DNA from: Actinomycetes bacterium
GTDB taxonomy: Bacteria > Actinomycetota > Actinomycetes > Actinomycetales > Cellulomonadaceae
NCBI GenBank assembly: GCA_023426865.1
Contig: JAEZBT010000403.1
Coordinates: 1-9,213 of the forward strand
DNA length: 9,213 bases
Direction: 5' to 3'
Under the pieces are notes generated by a model that made no database searches, had not been told where the DNA came from, and saw only the letters and a list, made by a program, of their open reading frames with translations. A program made the position numbers and the translations under genes. Below, piece after piece: positions 1 to 6,277 of this stretch; position 1 is the first letter of the stretch, and each line of letters begins with the position of its first letter.

Positions 1-740
1 GCGGTGCGCTCGAGCGAAGACCGGTAGCCCAGCGTGGCCAGCCCCCCGTCGCTGACCTGCTCGTACGCCTCCGCGACGTGCGGTCGCAGCCGGTCGACGA
101 GCCGCAGCCGCGTGGCCAGGATCTCGGCCCCCAGCTGCGCGAGCTTCGCGTCCCACACGTCGAGCGTGCTGAGGTCCGAGGCCGTCCCCGCCTCCGCCCC
201 GGCGGGGACGCGCACGTGCCGGCGCAGGCCCGGGCCCGCGGACTTGAGCAGCGCGCCGCGCTGCCGGAGGACGCGGTCGTAGTCGGCGAGCACGCCGGCC
301 AGCCGCGGCGAGACCTGCACGAGCAGCGCGTCCAGGAACCGCCGCCGCCCGTCGGGGTCGCCCTTCACCAGGGCGAGGTCCTCCGGGGCGAACACCACCG
401 TGCGGACGATGCCAAGCACGTCACGCGTGCGGCGGACCGGCGAGCGGTTGATCTGCGCCCGGTTCGCGCGACCGGGGCTGATCTCGAGCTCGATGAGCGT
501 CTCGCGGTCCGCGCGTCGGGCCTTGAGCCGTACGACGGCGCGCGGAGTGCCCGCCCGGACGAGCGTCGCGTCGGCCGCGACGCGGTGGCTGGTCAGTGTG
601 GAGACGTAGCCGATCGCCTCGACGAGGTTGGTCTTGCCCTGCCCGTTCGGGCCGACGAACGCGCTGACGCCCGGCTCGAGCGGCAGGTCCAGCTCGGAGT
701 ACGAACGGAAGTCCGTCAGGGCGAGGTGGCTGACGTGCAC
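1..740 (-). CDS. recF: RecF, DNA replication/repair SMC-like ATPase (partial, N-terminal 246 residues)
   Basis: RecF is a cytoplasmic ABC/SMC-type ATPase that binds gapped DNA with RecO and RecR and helps load RecA during recombinational repair. The reading frame begins at a GTG (738-740) as VHVSHLALTDFRSY, the usual RecF opening. The Walker A motif GPNGQGKTN is at residues 30-38. Other family landmarks are INRSPVRR (about 97-104), the segment VVFAPEDLALVKGDPDGRRR (about 115-134) and FLDALLVQ (135-142). Family members are about 370-400 residues, so roughly the last third, with the ABC signature and Walker B motif, lies beyond base 1. The start is only a few bases after the probable end of gnd, in line with co-transcription as dnaN-gnd-recF. 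The long plus-strand frame across the same region is an antisense shadow. Assignment is secure; only completeness is unknown. Confidence 0.96.
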   Translation of the reverse strand, partial: MHVSHLALTDFRSYSELDLPLEPGVSAFVGPNGQGKTNLVEAIGYVSTLTSHRVAADATLVRAGTPRAVVRLKARRADRETLIELEISPGRANRAQINRSPVRRTRDVLGIVRTVVFAPEDLALVKGDPDGRRRFLDALLVQVSPRLAGVLADYDRVLRQRGALLKSAGPGLRRHVRVPAGAEAGTASDLSTLDVWDAKLAQLGAEILATRLRLVDRLRPHVAEAYEQVSDGGLATLGYRSSLERT

Positions 741-1705
741 GCCTCAGTCCGCCTGCGGTGATGCCGGCGTCGGGGGCAGCGACGCCGCCGGGGGGGGGCG
801 GGGCCCGGCTCGGCCGGCCGGACCGCGGGGCCGCCGAACTGCGGGCGCAGCGCGGCCACGGCCTTGAGCGCGGGCGAGGCGGGCTGGCGCGACGAGAACC
901 GTGCGAAGAGCGCGGCCGAGATCACCGGGAGCGGGACAGCGCGGTCGATCGCCTCGTCGACGGTCCAGCGACCCTCACCCGAGTCCTCCACCCAGTCGTC
1001 GATGGAGCCGAGCTCCGGGTCCGCCTCGAGCGCCGCAACCAGCAGGTCGAGCAGCCAGGAGCGCACCACGGTGCCGCGCGACCACGCCTTCATCGTGCCG
1101 GCCACGTCCGTGACCTGGTCAGACGCAGCGAGCAGCTCGTACCCCTCGGCGTACGCCTGCATCAAGCCGTACTCGATGCCGTTGTGCACCATCTTCGCGA
1201 AGTGGCCCGCGCCCACGCGGCCGGCGTGCACGAAGCCCTCGTCGCGAGGGCCCTCCGGCCGCAGCGCGTCGAAGACCGGCATGAGGGTGGTGACGTCCGC
1301 GTCGTCGCCCCCGGCCATGAGCCCGTAGCCGTTCTCCGCCCCCCAGACGCCGCCCGAGACGCCGACGTCGACGTACCGGATCCCGCGTTCGGCCAGGTGG
1401 GAGGCGTGCTCGAGGTCGTCCGTGTAGTGCGAGTTCCCGCCCTCGACGATCACGTCGCCCGCGGTGAGGAGCTCCCCGAGATCGTGGACGACGGCCCGGG
1501 TGGGTGCGCCCGCGGGAACCATCACCCAGACCACGCGTGGGCCGGCGCCGTCGCCCGTGGGCAACGCTGCCACGAGCGCCGCGAGGTCGGGCACGTCGGT
1601 GACCTCGGGGTTCCGGTCATAGCCGGTGACCTCGATCCCGTGCGCGCGCAGCCGGGAGCGCATGTTCGCGCCCATCTTGCCGAGACCGACGAGACCGATG
1701 TGCAT
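716..1705 (-). CDS. gnd: 6-phosphogluconate dehydrogenase, short decarboxylating form; 3' end probably frameshifted
   Basis: This enzyme oxidises and decarboxylates 6-phosphogluconate to ribulose 5-phosphate with NAD(P)+ in the pentose phosphate pathway. The ATG at 1705 gives MHIGLVGLGKMGANM with the dinucleotide-binding GLGKMG at residues 7-12. VWVMVPAG is at 59-66, EGGNS at 88-92, GVSGGVWGAENGYGLMAGG at 115-133, the expected catalytic lysine in KMVHNGIEYG at 171-180, and EDSGEGRWT at 240-248. The body ends at about residue 295 (QFGGPAV), matching the roughly 300-residue short Gnd class found between dnaN and recF in many Actinobacteria. An in-frame ATG at 1714 would add three residues (MVR); I prefer 1705 because it gives the family-like opening. 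After QFGGPAV the listed frame turns into an Arg-rich tail and overruns recF by 25 bases. One extra base in the G9 run at 790-798 would instead end the protein at a TGA at 744-746, just ahead of the recF GTG, so the true end is probably 744. Confidence 0.9.
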   Translation of the reverse strand: MHIGLVGLGKMGANMRSRLRAHGIEVTGYDRNPEVTDVPDLAALVAALPTGDGAGPRVVWVMVPAGAPTRAVVHDLGELLTAGDVIVEGGNSHYTDDLEHASHLAERGIRYVDVGVSGGVWGAENGYGLMAGGDDADVTTLMPVFDALRPEGPRDEGFVHAGRVGAGHFAKMVHNGIEYGLMQAYAEGYELLAASDQVTDVAGTMKAWSRGTVVRSWLLDLLVAALEADPELGSIDDWVEDSGEGRWTVDEAIDRAVPLPVISAALFARFSSRQPASPALKAVAALRPQFGGPAVRPAEPGPAPPRRRRCPRRRHHRRRTEACTSATSP

Positions 1706-1715
1706 ACGCACCATC

Positions 1716-2846
1716 TCAGCTCGCGAAGCGGATGGGCACCAACAGATAGCGGTAGCTCTTGTCGTCGTCGCCGTCCGGCTCGGCCTGGCCCGTGAACTCG
1801 ACCGCCTTGTTCGGGTGGGTGAACGACAGGCGGACCAGCGGCGTCGCGATCGCGCCGAGGCCGTCGAGCAGGTACTGCGGGTTGAAGGCGACGGTGATGT
1901 CCTCGCCGACGAGCGCCGCCTCGAGAGCCTCGGACGCCTGCGCGTCGTCACCCTGACCGGCGTCGAGCACGACCTGGCCCTCGGTGAAGGCGAGCCGGAT
2001 CGGGGTGTTGCGCTCCGCGACGAGCGCCACACGGCGCGCCGCCTCGGTGAGCGCGGCCTTGTCGACGACGGCGTGGATCGGCGTGTCGTCCGGGAACAGG
2101 CGCCGGACGGCGGGGTAGTCGCCGTCGACGAGGAGCGACGTGGTGTGGCGGCCGCCGGCCTCGAACCCGATGAGGTCGACGCCGGCGCCCGTGGACAGCG
2201 CGATGGTGACCTGGTCGGACCCGCCGAGGGACTTGGCGGCGTCGTTCAGGGTGCGGGCGCGGACGAGCGCGACCTGCGAGATGTCTGTGCGACCCGGCGT
2301 CCAGCGCAGCTCGCGGAGCGCGAGGCGGTACCGGTCGGTGGCGAGGAGCGCCATCGTGTCGCCCTCGATCTCCATCCGGACGCCGGTGAGCAGCGGGAGC
2401 GTGTCGTCGCGGCTCGCCGCGACCGTCACCTGCGCGACCGCCTCGGCGAGCTGGTCGCCCGCGACCGTGCCGATGACGTCCGGCATGGCCGGCAGGGCCG
2501 GGTAGTCCTCGACCGGCATCGTGAGCAGCGTGAACCGGCTGGCACCGCAGGTCACCGACACCTTCGTGCCGTCGAGCACCATCTCCACCGGCTTGGCCGG
2601 CAGCGCGCGCGAGATCTCGGCGAGCAGACGGCCCGAGACGAGGACCGTGCCCTTCTCCGAGACGTCGGCCGCGATCTCCGACCGGGCGGACACCTCGTAG
2701 TCGAAGCTCGAGAGCTGCACGACGCCGGCATCCTCGACGTCGATCCGCACACCGGCGAGCACCGGGACCGGAGGACGGGTCGGCAGCGAACGCGCCGTCC
2801 AGGTCACGGCCTCTGCCAGGACGTCGCGGTCCACCCGGAACCTCAT
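1716..2846 (-). CDS. dnaN: DNA polymerase III beta sliding clamp
   Basis: DnaN is the ring-shaped homodimeric clamp that tethers DNA polymerase III to the template and docks many repair proteins. The 376-residue product has the normal length and can be read as three clamp domains of about 120-130 residues each. It opens MRFRVDRDVLAEAVTWTARSLP, has LPALPAMP-like and LLTGVRMEIEG stretches in the middle third (about 115-160), ATDRYRLALRE near 170-180, and ends YRYLLVPIRFAS, the conserved C-terminal strand beside the clamp-binding pocket. The ATG at 2846 is preceded by an AGAAGGG ribosome-binding site (2854-2860 on the plus strand) with 7 bases of spacing. The TGA at 1716-1718 lies 1-10 bases before the gnd start candidates, showing tight coupling. 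Upstream is oriC, the conserved dnaA-oriC-dnaN arrangement. Confidence 0.97.
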   Translation of the reverse strand: MRFRVDRDVLAEAVTWTARSLPTRPPVPVLAGVRIDVEDAGVVQLSSFDYEVSARSEIAADVSEKGTVLVSGRLLAEISRALPAKPVEMVLDGTKVSVTCGASRFTLLTMPVEDYPALPAMPDVIGTVAGDQLAEAVAQVTVAASRDDTLPLLTGVRMEIEGDTMALLATDRYRLALRELRWTPGRTDISQVALVRARTLNDAAKSLGGSDQVTIALSTGAGVDLIGFEAGGRHTTSLLVDGDYPAVRRLFPDDTPIHAVVDKAALTEAARRVALVAERNTPIRLAFTEGQVVLDAGQGDDAQASEALEAALVGEDITVAFNPQYLLDGLGAIATPLVRLSFTHPNKAVEFTGQAEPDGDDDKSYRYLLVPIRFAS

Positions 2847-3078
2847 GCCTCATCCCTTCTGGCCGGCGAGCCCGCCTGCTGTGCGGTGCTGCGTGCTCCG
2901 GTCTGCTGGTGCGGTGGTGCGTGGGACCCCGCGACAGGCCGGGGCACGGCGTGCGCGGCCGCGCGGCGTCCGGAGTACGTGGTGAACAGTACGCGAGAGC
3001 GCAGACGAAGGGACACCACCCGAGCCGCTGATGACGCTTCGGGTAGGGCCTGGAGGAGCACTTTTTCGGTCGGCTCGA

Positions 3079-3096
3079 CCGGGTTGGGGAACCCGG
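3079..3096. repeat. Inverted repeat in the dnaN-proximal half of oriC
   Basis: CCGGGTT (3079-3085) and AACCCGG (3090-3096) are perfect 7-base complements around a GGGG (CCCC on the minus strand) loop. It lies about 230 bases upstream of dnaN, between the DnaA-box cluster and the dnaN start. It has no following T-run and could be a transcript hairpin, a protein site or chance in a GC-rich sequence. Confidence 0.4.
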
Positions 3097-3186
3097 AGGA
3101 CGGGTGTGCGGGAGAAGTGCCCGTCCGGGCCATGAAGGTGTGTGGAATCTCTGATGGAAGAACTAGTTCGTCATCGTCATCGGTGG

Positions 3187-3204
3187 TGTGGATGGTGTGG
3201 AAGA
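3187..3204 (-). promoter_or_regulatory. Pair of adjacent DnaA-box-like 9-mers
   Basis: TGTGGATGG (3187-3195) and TGTGGAAGA (3196-3204) are directly abutting, same-orientation matches to the reverse of the DnaA box (TGTGGACAA). They border the AT-richer segment at about 3140-3185, where a DnaA filament would be expected to start opening the duplex. Each has two mismatches in the final three positions, so individual affinity is probably low. Confidence 0.6.
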
Positions 3205-3238
3205 CGTTCGTCGTCGCAGTTCAGAGCACTGGAGGGCG

Positions 3239-3247
3239 TGTGGACCA
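3239..3247 (-). promoter_or_regulatory. DnaA-box-like 9-mer
   Basis: TGTGGACCA matches the reverse DnaA box TGTGGACAA at eight of nine positions. It is one of the better minus-strand boxes in the origin. Confidence 0.6.
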
Positions 3248-3331
3248 CTGTGTCGACGTGGCTGTCGACGAGTACCGAGGGCGGTGGACGGCTTGCTGTC
3301 GTTCACCTGGCATCCACTGGAACGCGGGGTG

Positions 3332-3384
3332 ATGTCCACATTGGCCACGCGTGTCGTCCACGGGCATCCACAAAGATGTCCACA
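3332..3384 (+). promoter_or_regulatory. Cluster of four DnaA-box-like 9-mers next to the dnaA 3' end
   Basis: ATGTCCACA at 3332-3340, TCGTCCACG at 3354-3362, GCATCCACA at 3364-3372 and ATGTCCACA at 3376-3384 are same-strand variants of TTGTCCACA with one or two mismatches each. The last three starts are spaced 10-12 bases apart, about one helical turn, which would place DnaA molecules on one face of the DNA. The spacing is read directly; cooperative binding is inferred. Confidence 0.7.
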
Positions 3385-3418
3385 GGTGTGAACAGAGCCG
3401 TGCTCTCCCCGTGACTAT

Positions 3419-4924
3419 TCAGCCGCGGTGCTGCTGCTTGATGCGGTTCGTGAGTTCGGTGACCTGGTTGTAGATCGATCGGCGCTCCGCCATCAGCTCA
3501 CGGATCTTGCGGTTCGCGTGCATCACGGTGGTGTGGTCGCGGCCGCCGAACTGCTGGCCGATCTTCGGCAGGCTCATGTCGGTCAGTTCGCGGCACAGGT
3601 ACATGGCGATCTGACGGGCGGTGACGAGGACGCGCGACCGCGAAGAGCCGCAGAGGTCGTCGATCGTCAGGCCGAAGTAGTTCGCCGTCTGCGTGATGAT
3701 CGTGGCCGCCGTGATCTCGGCGGTGTCGTCGTCGGTGATGAGGTCCTTCAGCACGATCTCCGCGAGCGCCAGGTCGACCTGCTGGCGGTTGAGGTTCGCG
3801 AACGCGGTCACCCGGATGAGCGCGCCCTCGAGCTCGCGGATGTTCGTGGAGATCTTCGAGCCGATGTAGCTGAGGACGTCGTCGGGCGCCTGGAGCCGCT
3901 CGCTCGCCGCCTTCTTGCGGAGGATGGCGATGCGTGTCTCGAGGTCCGGCGGCTGGATGTCGGTGATGAGGCCCCACTCGAAGCGCGAGCGCATCCGGTC
4001 CTCGAAGCCGGCGAGCTGTTTGGGCGGCACGTCCGACGTGATGACGACCTGCTTGTTCGCGTTGTGCAGGGTGTTGAACGTGTGGAAGAACTCCTCCATC
4101 GTCTGTTCCTTGCCCTGCAGGAACTGGATGTCGTCGACGAGGAGCACGTCCACCTCGCGGTAGCGGCGCTGGAACGCGCCTGCCTTGCCCTCACCGATGG
4201 AGTTGATGAAGTCGTTGGTGAACTCCTCGGAGTTCACGTACCGCACCCGGACGCCGGGGTAGAGCGAGAAGGCGTAGTGCCCGATGGCGTGGAGCAGGTG
4301 CGTCTTGCCCAGCCCCGAGTCGCCGTAGATGAACAGCGGGTTGTAGGCCTTGGCCGGCGCCTCGGCGACCGCGACCGCGGCCGCGTGCGCGAACCTGTTC
4401 GACGAGCCGATGACGAACGTCTCGAAGAGGTACTTCGGGTTCAGGTGCGGCTGCTCCGCCGGCGGTCGGTGGTGGGTGCCGTGCTGCCGGTAGCTGTCGG
4501 TGCGCGGCACGTCCGGGGACGACAGGTCGGCCCGGTCGGTGCGGTCGGTGCGCTCGTCGCGGTCCGAGCGCTCGTCGTCGCGGAGCGGGCGGGGACCGGC
4601 GTCGGCGTCGGTGCGGGGGCCGGCGTCGTCGGCCATGCGGGGGGCCGTGTCGGGGGTCGCGCCCTCCTCGACCATGACGGCGATCCGCGCGTCCTGACCG
4701 AGGACGTCGCTCAGGGTGGAGATGAGCTCCGCGCGGACGCGGGTCTCGAGGTAGTCCTTGGTGAAGGTGTTGTCGACCGAGAGCAGCACCGTGCCGTCCA
4801 GGAGGCCCACCGGCCGTGCGAGGCGGATGAACGCCAGCTGCTGGGACGTCATCGCGGGGTCGCCGGCCAGCCGCTCGACGGCCCTGTCCCAGATCTGGGC
4901 GACCGAGTCGTCCTGTGCTGCCAC
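3419..4924 (-). CDS. dnaA: Chromosomal replication initiator DnaA
   Basis: DnaA is the AAA+ ATPase that binds DnaA boxes at oriC, opens the duplex and recruits the helicase. I start it at a GTG (4922-4924) giving VAAQDDSVAQIWDRA, preceded by an AGGAG ribosome-binding site about 7 bases upstream; the frame stays open for another kilobase upstream but that part is not DnaA-like. The 501-residue product has domain I at about 1-85, a hydrophilic Asp/Arg/Thr-rich domain II linker at about 88-160, Walker A GDSGLGKTH at 201-209, Walker B LLVDDIQFL at 261-269, sensor I VVITSDVPP at 293-301, and the DNA-binding signature GGRDHTTVMHA at 460-470. The length is normal for an actinobacterial DnaA. DnaA boxes lie both downstream (oriC) and 58-78 bases upstream of the start, so autoregulation is likely. 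Confidence 0.98.
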   Translation of the reverse strand: MAAQDDSVAQIWDRAVERLAGDPAMTSQQLAFIRLARPVGLLDGTVLLSVDNTFTKDYLETRVRAELISTLSDVLGQDARIAVMVEEGATPDTAPRMADDAGPRTDADAGPRPLRDDERSDRDERTDRTDRADLSSPDVPRTDSYRQHGTHHRPPAEQPHLNPKYLFETFVIGSSNRFAHAAAVAVAEAPAKAYNPLFIYGDSGLGKTHLLHAIGHYAFSLYPGVRVRYVNSEEFTNDFINSIGEGKAGAFQRRYREVDVLLVDDIQFLQGKEQTMEEFFHTFNTLHNANKQVVITSDVPPKQLAGFEDRMRSRFEWGLITDIQPPDLETRIAILRKKAASERLQAPDDVLSYIGSKISTNIRELEGALIRVTAFANLNRQQVDLALAEIVLKDLITDDDTAEITAATIITQTANYFGLTIDDLCGSSRSRVLVTARQIAMYLCRELTDMSLPKIGQQFGGRDHTTVMHANRKIRELMAERRSIYNQVTELTNRIKQQHRG

Positions 4925-4981
4925 CAGTTGCTCCTGTGTCGTCAACGCCGTCAAGCCTGCGAAGTCTCGCACGGCCGTGCG

Positions 4982-4990
4982 TCGTCCACA
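4982..4990 (+). promoter_or_regulatory. DnaA box upstream of dnaA (one mismatch)
   Basis: TCGTCCACA differs from TTGTCCACA at one position. It lies 58 bases upstream of the dnaA GTG and 3 bases from the perfect box that follows, forming a same-orientation pair. It is a likely site for DnaA autoregulation. Confidence 0.7.
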
Positions 4991-5011
4991 CAGTTGTCCA
5001 CAGACTGTGTG
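4987..5011. promoter_or_regulatory. Perfect DnaA box TTGTCCACA within an 8-bp-stem inverted repeat
   Basis: TTGTCCACA at 4994-5002 is a perfect actinobacterial DnaA box, the best in the window. It is bracketed by CACACAGT (4987-4994) and ACTGTGTG (5004-5011), which are perfect complements around a 9-base loop. The element lies 62 bases upstream of the dnaA start, so it could be a DnaA operator in DNA and a hairpin in the dnaA leader RNA. The sequence facts are direct; the dual role is speculation. Confidence 0.65.
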
Positions 5012-5201
5012 CGGAGCGCGGCCATGCTGACGGGCGGGCGCGCGGTGCCGCCCGGTGCGATCAGGAGACGGCGATCCACGGTCGCGCGAGGCACCCGCCG
5101 GACTGCCGATCCACATCGTGCCCGGAGTGTCGGAGCCGTGAATCCGCCGTACGGGTGCATTCTGGTCCGTTCGGCCGCCGGTCGGCCAGGGGCACGCGCG
5201 T

Positions 5202-5231
5202 TTGACCCCTCGTGGCACCGCCGCGTACCGT
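5202..5231 (+). promoter_or_regulatory. Probable promoter of the rpmH-rnpA-yidD-yidC-jag unit
   Basis: TTGACC (5202-5207) matches the -35 consensus TTGACA at five of six bases. TACCGT (5226-5231) fits the actinobacterial -10 pattern TAnnnT, with an 18-base spacer. Transcription would start near 5238, leaving a leader of about 145 bases before the rpmH GTG. This form fits a housekeeping sigma factor. Confidence 0.7.
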
Positions 5232-5269
5232 GTCACAGCCGTTCCCGACGGTTCCTGCTGGCGTGCCCA

Positions 5270-5329
5270 CCTCCCGACCTCCCGGTGAGACCGGCGCGCG
5301 CCGCACAGCGCGTGCGTTGTCGGGGGAGG
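5270..5329 (+). promoter_or_regulatory. Structured segment of the rpmH leader
   Basis: In the leader RNA, CCTCCCGAC (5270-5278) can pair with GTCGGGGGAGG (5319-5329), apart from two bulged G. This encloses a perfect CCGGT-GAG-ACCGG hairpin (5282-5294) and a GC-rich segment. This could be a regulatory leader, but GC-rich DNA forms such stems easily. I recognise no known riboswitch or ribosomal-protein leader motif. Confidence 0.3.
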
Positions 5330-5381
5330 CGCAGATGTCCGCCGTCGTGGCGGTGACCGGGACGACCTTACGGAGCTTGAC

Positions 5382-5519
5382 GTGTCGAAGCGCACCTTCC
5401 AGCCGAACAACCGGCGCCGGGCCAAGACCCACGGATTCCGCCTGCGCATGCGCACGCGTGCCGGCCGCGCCATCATCACGGCGCGCCGGCGCAAGGGCCG
5501 CGAGAAGCTCTCCGCCTGA
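5382..5519 (+). CDS. rpmH: 50S ribosomal protein L34
   Basis: L34 is a small, highly basic protein of the large ribosomal subunit. The frame starts at GTG 5382 and encodes 45 residues, the normal size, opening VSKRTFQPNNRRRAKTHGFR and ending RRKGREKLSA; the block RLRMRTRAGRAII in between is diagnostic. A CGGAG ribosome-binding site (5371-5375) lies 6 bases before the start. It is the first gene of the plus-strand unit, and its TGA (5517-5519) is 10 bases ahead of the rnpA start. Transcription of both from the upstream promoter is expected, as at most bacterial dnaA loci. The identity is certain from sequence. Confidence 0.98.
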   Translation: MSKRTFQPNNRRRAKTHGFRLRMRTRAGRAIITARRRKGREKLSA

Positions 5520-5529
5520 CGCTTCAGGC

Positions 5530-5916
5530 GTGCTCCCTGCCGAGCTGCGCATGCGGCGGTTCGCCGACTTCGACGTGACCGTACGGCGTGGCGCGCGGGC
5601 GGGCCGGGGCACGCTTGTCGTGCACTGCCTGGCTGCGTCCGAGGCCGGGAACCGGACGCGCGTCGGGCTCGTTGTCTCGCGTGCGGTCGGCGGTGCGGTC
5701 GTCCGGAACAAGGTCCGGCGAAGGTTGCGAGGTGTCGTGGTGGAGCAGCGAGCGGCTCTCCCCGAGGGGGCCGACCTCGTCGTGCGCGCGCTGCCCCCGT
5801 CAGGTGCCGCCGGCTACGCCACGCTGAGCGAGGACTTCCGCTCCGCCCTGCGGTCCGCCGCACGTCGCGCCGGCCTCCACGTCGACGCCTCCGGTGCGCA
5901 GGGTGGCTCCCGATGA
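5530..5916 (+). CDS. rnpA: Ribonuclease P protein component
   Basis: RnpA is the basic protein subunit that joins the catalytic RNA (rnpB, not in this window) to remove 5' leaders from tRNA precursors. I start at GTG 5530, giving VLPAELRMRRFADFDVTVRRG, matching the conserved opening LPxxxRMRRxxDF. The frame is open further upstream, but that part overlaps rpmH and lacks family similarity. The RNA-binding signature RNKVRRRLR is at residues 59-67, followed by the usual acidic-hydrophobic strand PEGADLVVRALP (78-89). The length of 128 residues is normal. No strong ribosome-binding site precedes the start, so translation may be coupled to rpmH. The TGA overlaps the yidD ATG (ATGA at 5913-5916). 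Confidence 0.95.
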   Translation: MLPAELRMRRFADFDVTVRRGARAGRGTLVVHCLAASEAGNRTRVGLVVSRAVGGAVVRNKVRRRLRGVVVEQRAALPEGADLVVRALPPSGAAGYATLSEDFRSALRSAARRAGLHVDASGAQGGSR

Positions 5917-6260
5917 GCGTCGCCACTCCCCCAGCCGGCACGGCTGCCGCCCTCCCGGGGCGGACGGGCGTGCTGAGCGTGGTCCGACGCCTTCCCGCGC
6001 TGCTCCTCATCGGGCTCGTGCGTGTGTACCAGACCTTCATCTCGCCGCTGACGCCGCCGTCGTGCCGGTACTACCCGAGCTGCTCGAGCTACGCCGTGGT
6101 GGCGCTGCAGCGGCACGGGCTGGTCCGCGGCGGCTGGCTCGCGGTGCGCCGGCTCGCGCGGTGCCACCCCTGGACCCCGGGCGGCATCGACGACGTGCCA
6201 CCGGCGCGCGACCACACGCCTGCCCATCCCGTCGGGCCGCACGCCCACGGCGCCGACTGA
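5913..6260 (+). CDS. yidD: Membrane protein insertion efficiency factor YidD
   Basis: YidD is a small peripheral membrane protein that aids YidC/Sec-dependent membrane insertion. The 115-residue product contains the family core from LVRVYQTFISPLTPPSCRYYPS (about 35-56) through CSSYAVVALQRHGLVRGGWL (57-76) to RCHPWTPGG (83-91). It retains the conserved cysteines at 51, 57 and 84 and a hydrophobic, amphipathic N-terminal segment (about 28-47). The N-terminal 20 residues and the His/Pro-rich last 25 are variable extensions. The start overlaps the rnpA stop by four bases, indicating translational coupling, and the gene is 17 bases before yidC, its functional partner. Confidence 0.96.
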   Translation: MSVATPPAGTAAALPGRTGVLSVVRRLPALLLIGLVRVYQTFISPLTPPSCRYYPSCSSYAVVALQRHGLVRGGWLAVRRLARCHPWTPGGIDDVPPARDHTPAHPVGPHAHGAD

Positions 6261-6277
6261 CCGAGGAGCGCTCCTTC

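Larger units (their letters stand above)
2847..3418. other. oriC: Chromosomal replication origin oriC between dnaA and dnaN
   Basis: This 572-base gap between dnaA and dnaN has no credible gene. It holds a cluster of 9-mers close to the actinobacterial DnaA box TTGTCCACA. Plus-strand copies: ATGTCCACA at 3332-3340 and 3376-3384, TCGTCCACG at 3354-3362, GCATCCACA at 3364-3372. Minus-strand copies: TGTGGATGG 3187-3195, TGTGGAAGA 3196-3204, TGTGGACCA 3239-3247, and a weaker TGTGGAATC at 3141-3149. None is a perfect TTGTCCACA, as is common for clustered low-affinity boxes. The lowest-GC stretch is about 3140-3185, between the boxes and dnaN, and is the candidate unwinding region. The dnaN promoter must also lie here, but I cannot place it firmly. 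A 7-bp-stem inverted repeat is at 3079-3096. The open frame on the minus strand from 3133 to 2843 has no recognisable protein character. Location is highly likely; exact boundaries are inferred. Confidence 0.9.
4925..5381. other. Divergent dnaA / rpmH intergenic region
   Basis: This 457-base spacer holds the control regions of two divergent units. The dnaA-proximal part (4982-5011) carries two DnaA boxes and an inverted repeat. A weaker CGATCCACA is at 5107-5115. The rpmH promoter is at 5202-5231, followed by a leader of about 145 bases with several potential stems. I could not place a convincing -35/-10 pair for dnaA; TTGACG copies on the minus strand at about 4941-4956 are too near the ribosome-binding site to drive it alone. 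Open frames here (for example 4951-5160 minus) have no recognisable protein character. Confidence 0.75.

Noticed and set aside
2843..3133. Minus-strand open frame of 96 codons just upstream of dnaN
   Set aside because: It lies in oriC, has no recognisable protein features, and its composition looks like chance openness in GC-rich DNA.
1626..3332. Long plus-strand frame across dnaN (568 codons)
   Set aside because: Antisense shadow of dnaN with biased composition and no domain features.
4925..6040. N-terminal extension of the dnaA frame to 873 residues
   Set aside because: The extension runs antisense through rpmH, rnpA and yidD, is arginine-rich, and the GTG at 4924 with an AGGAG site gives a normal DnaA.
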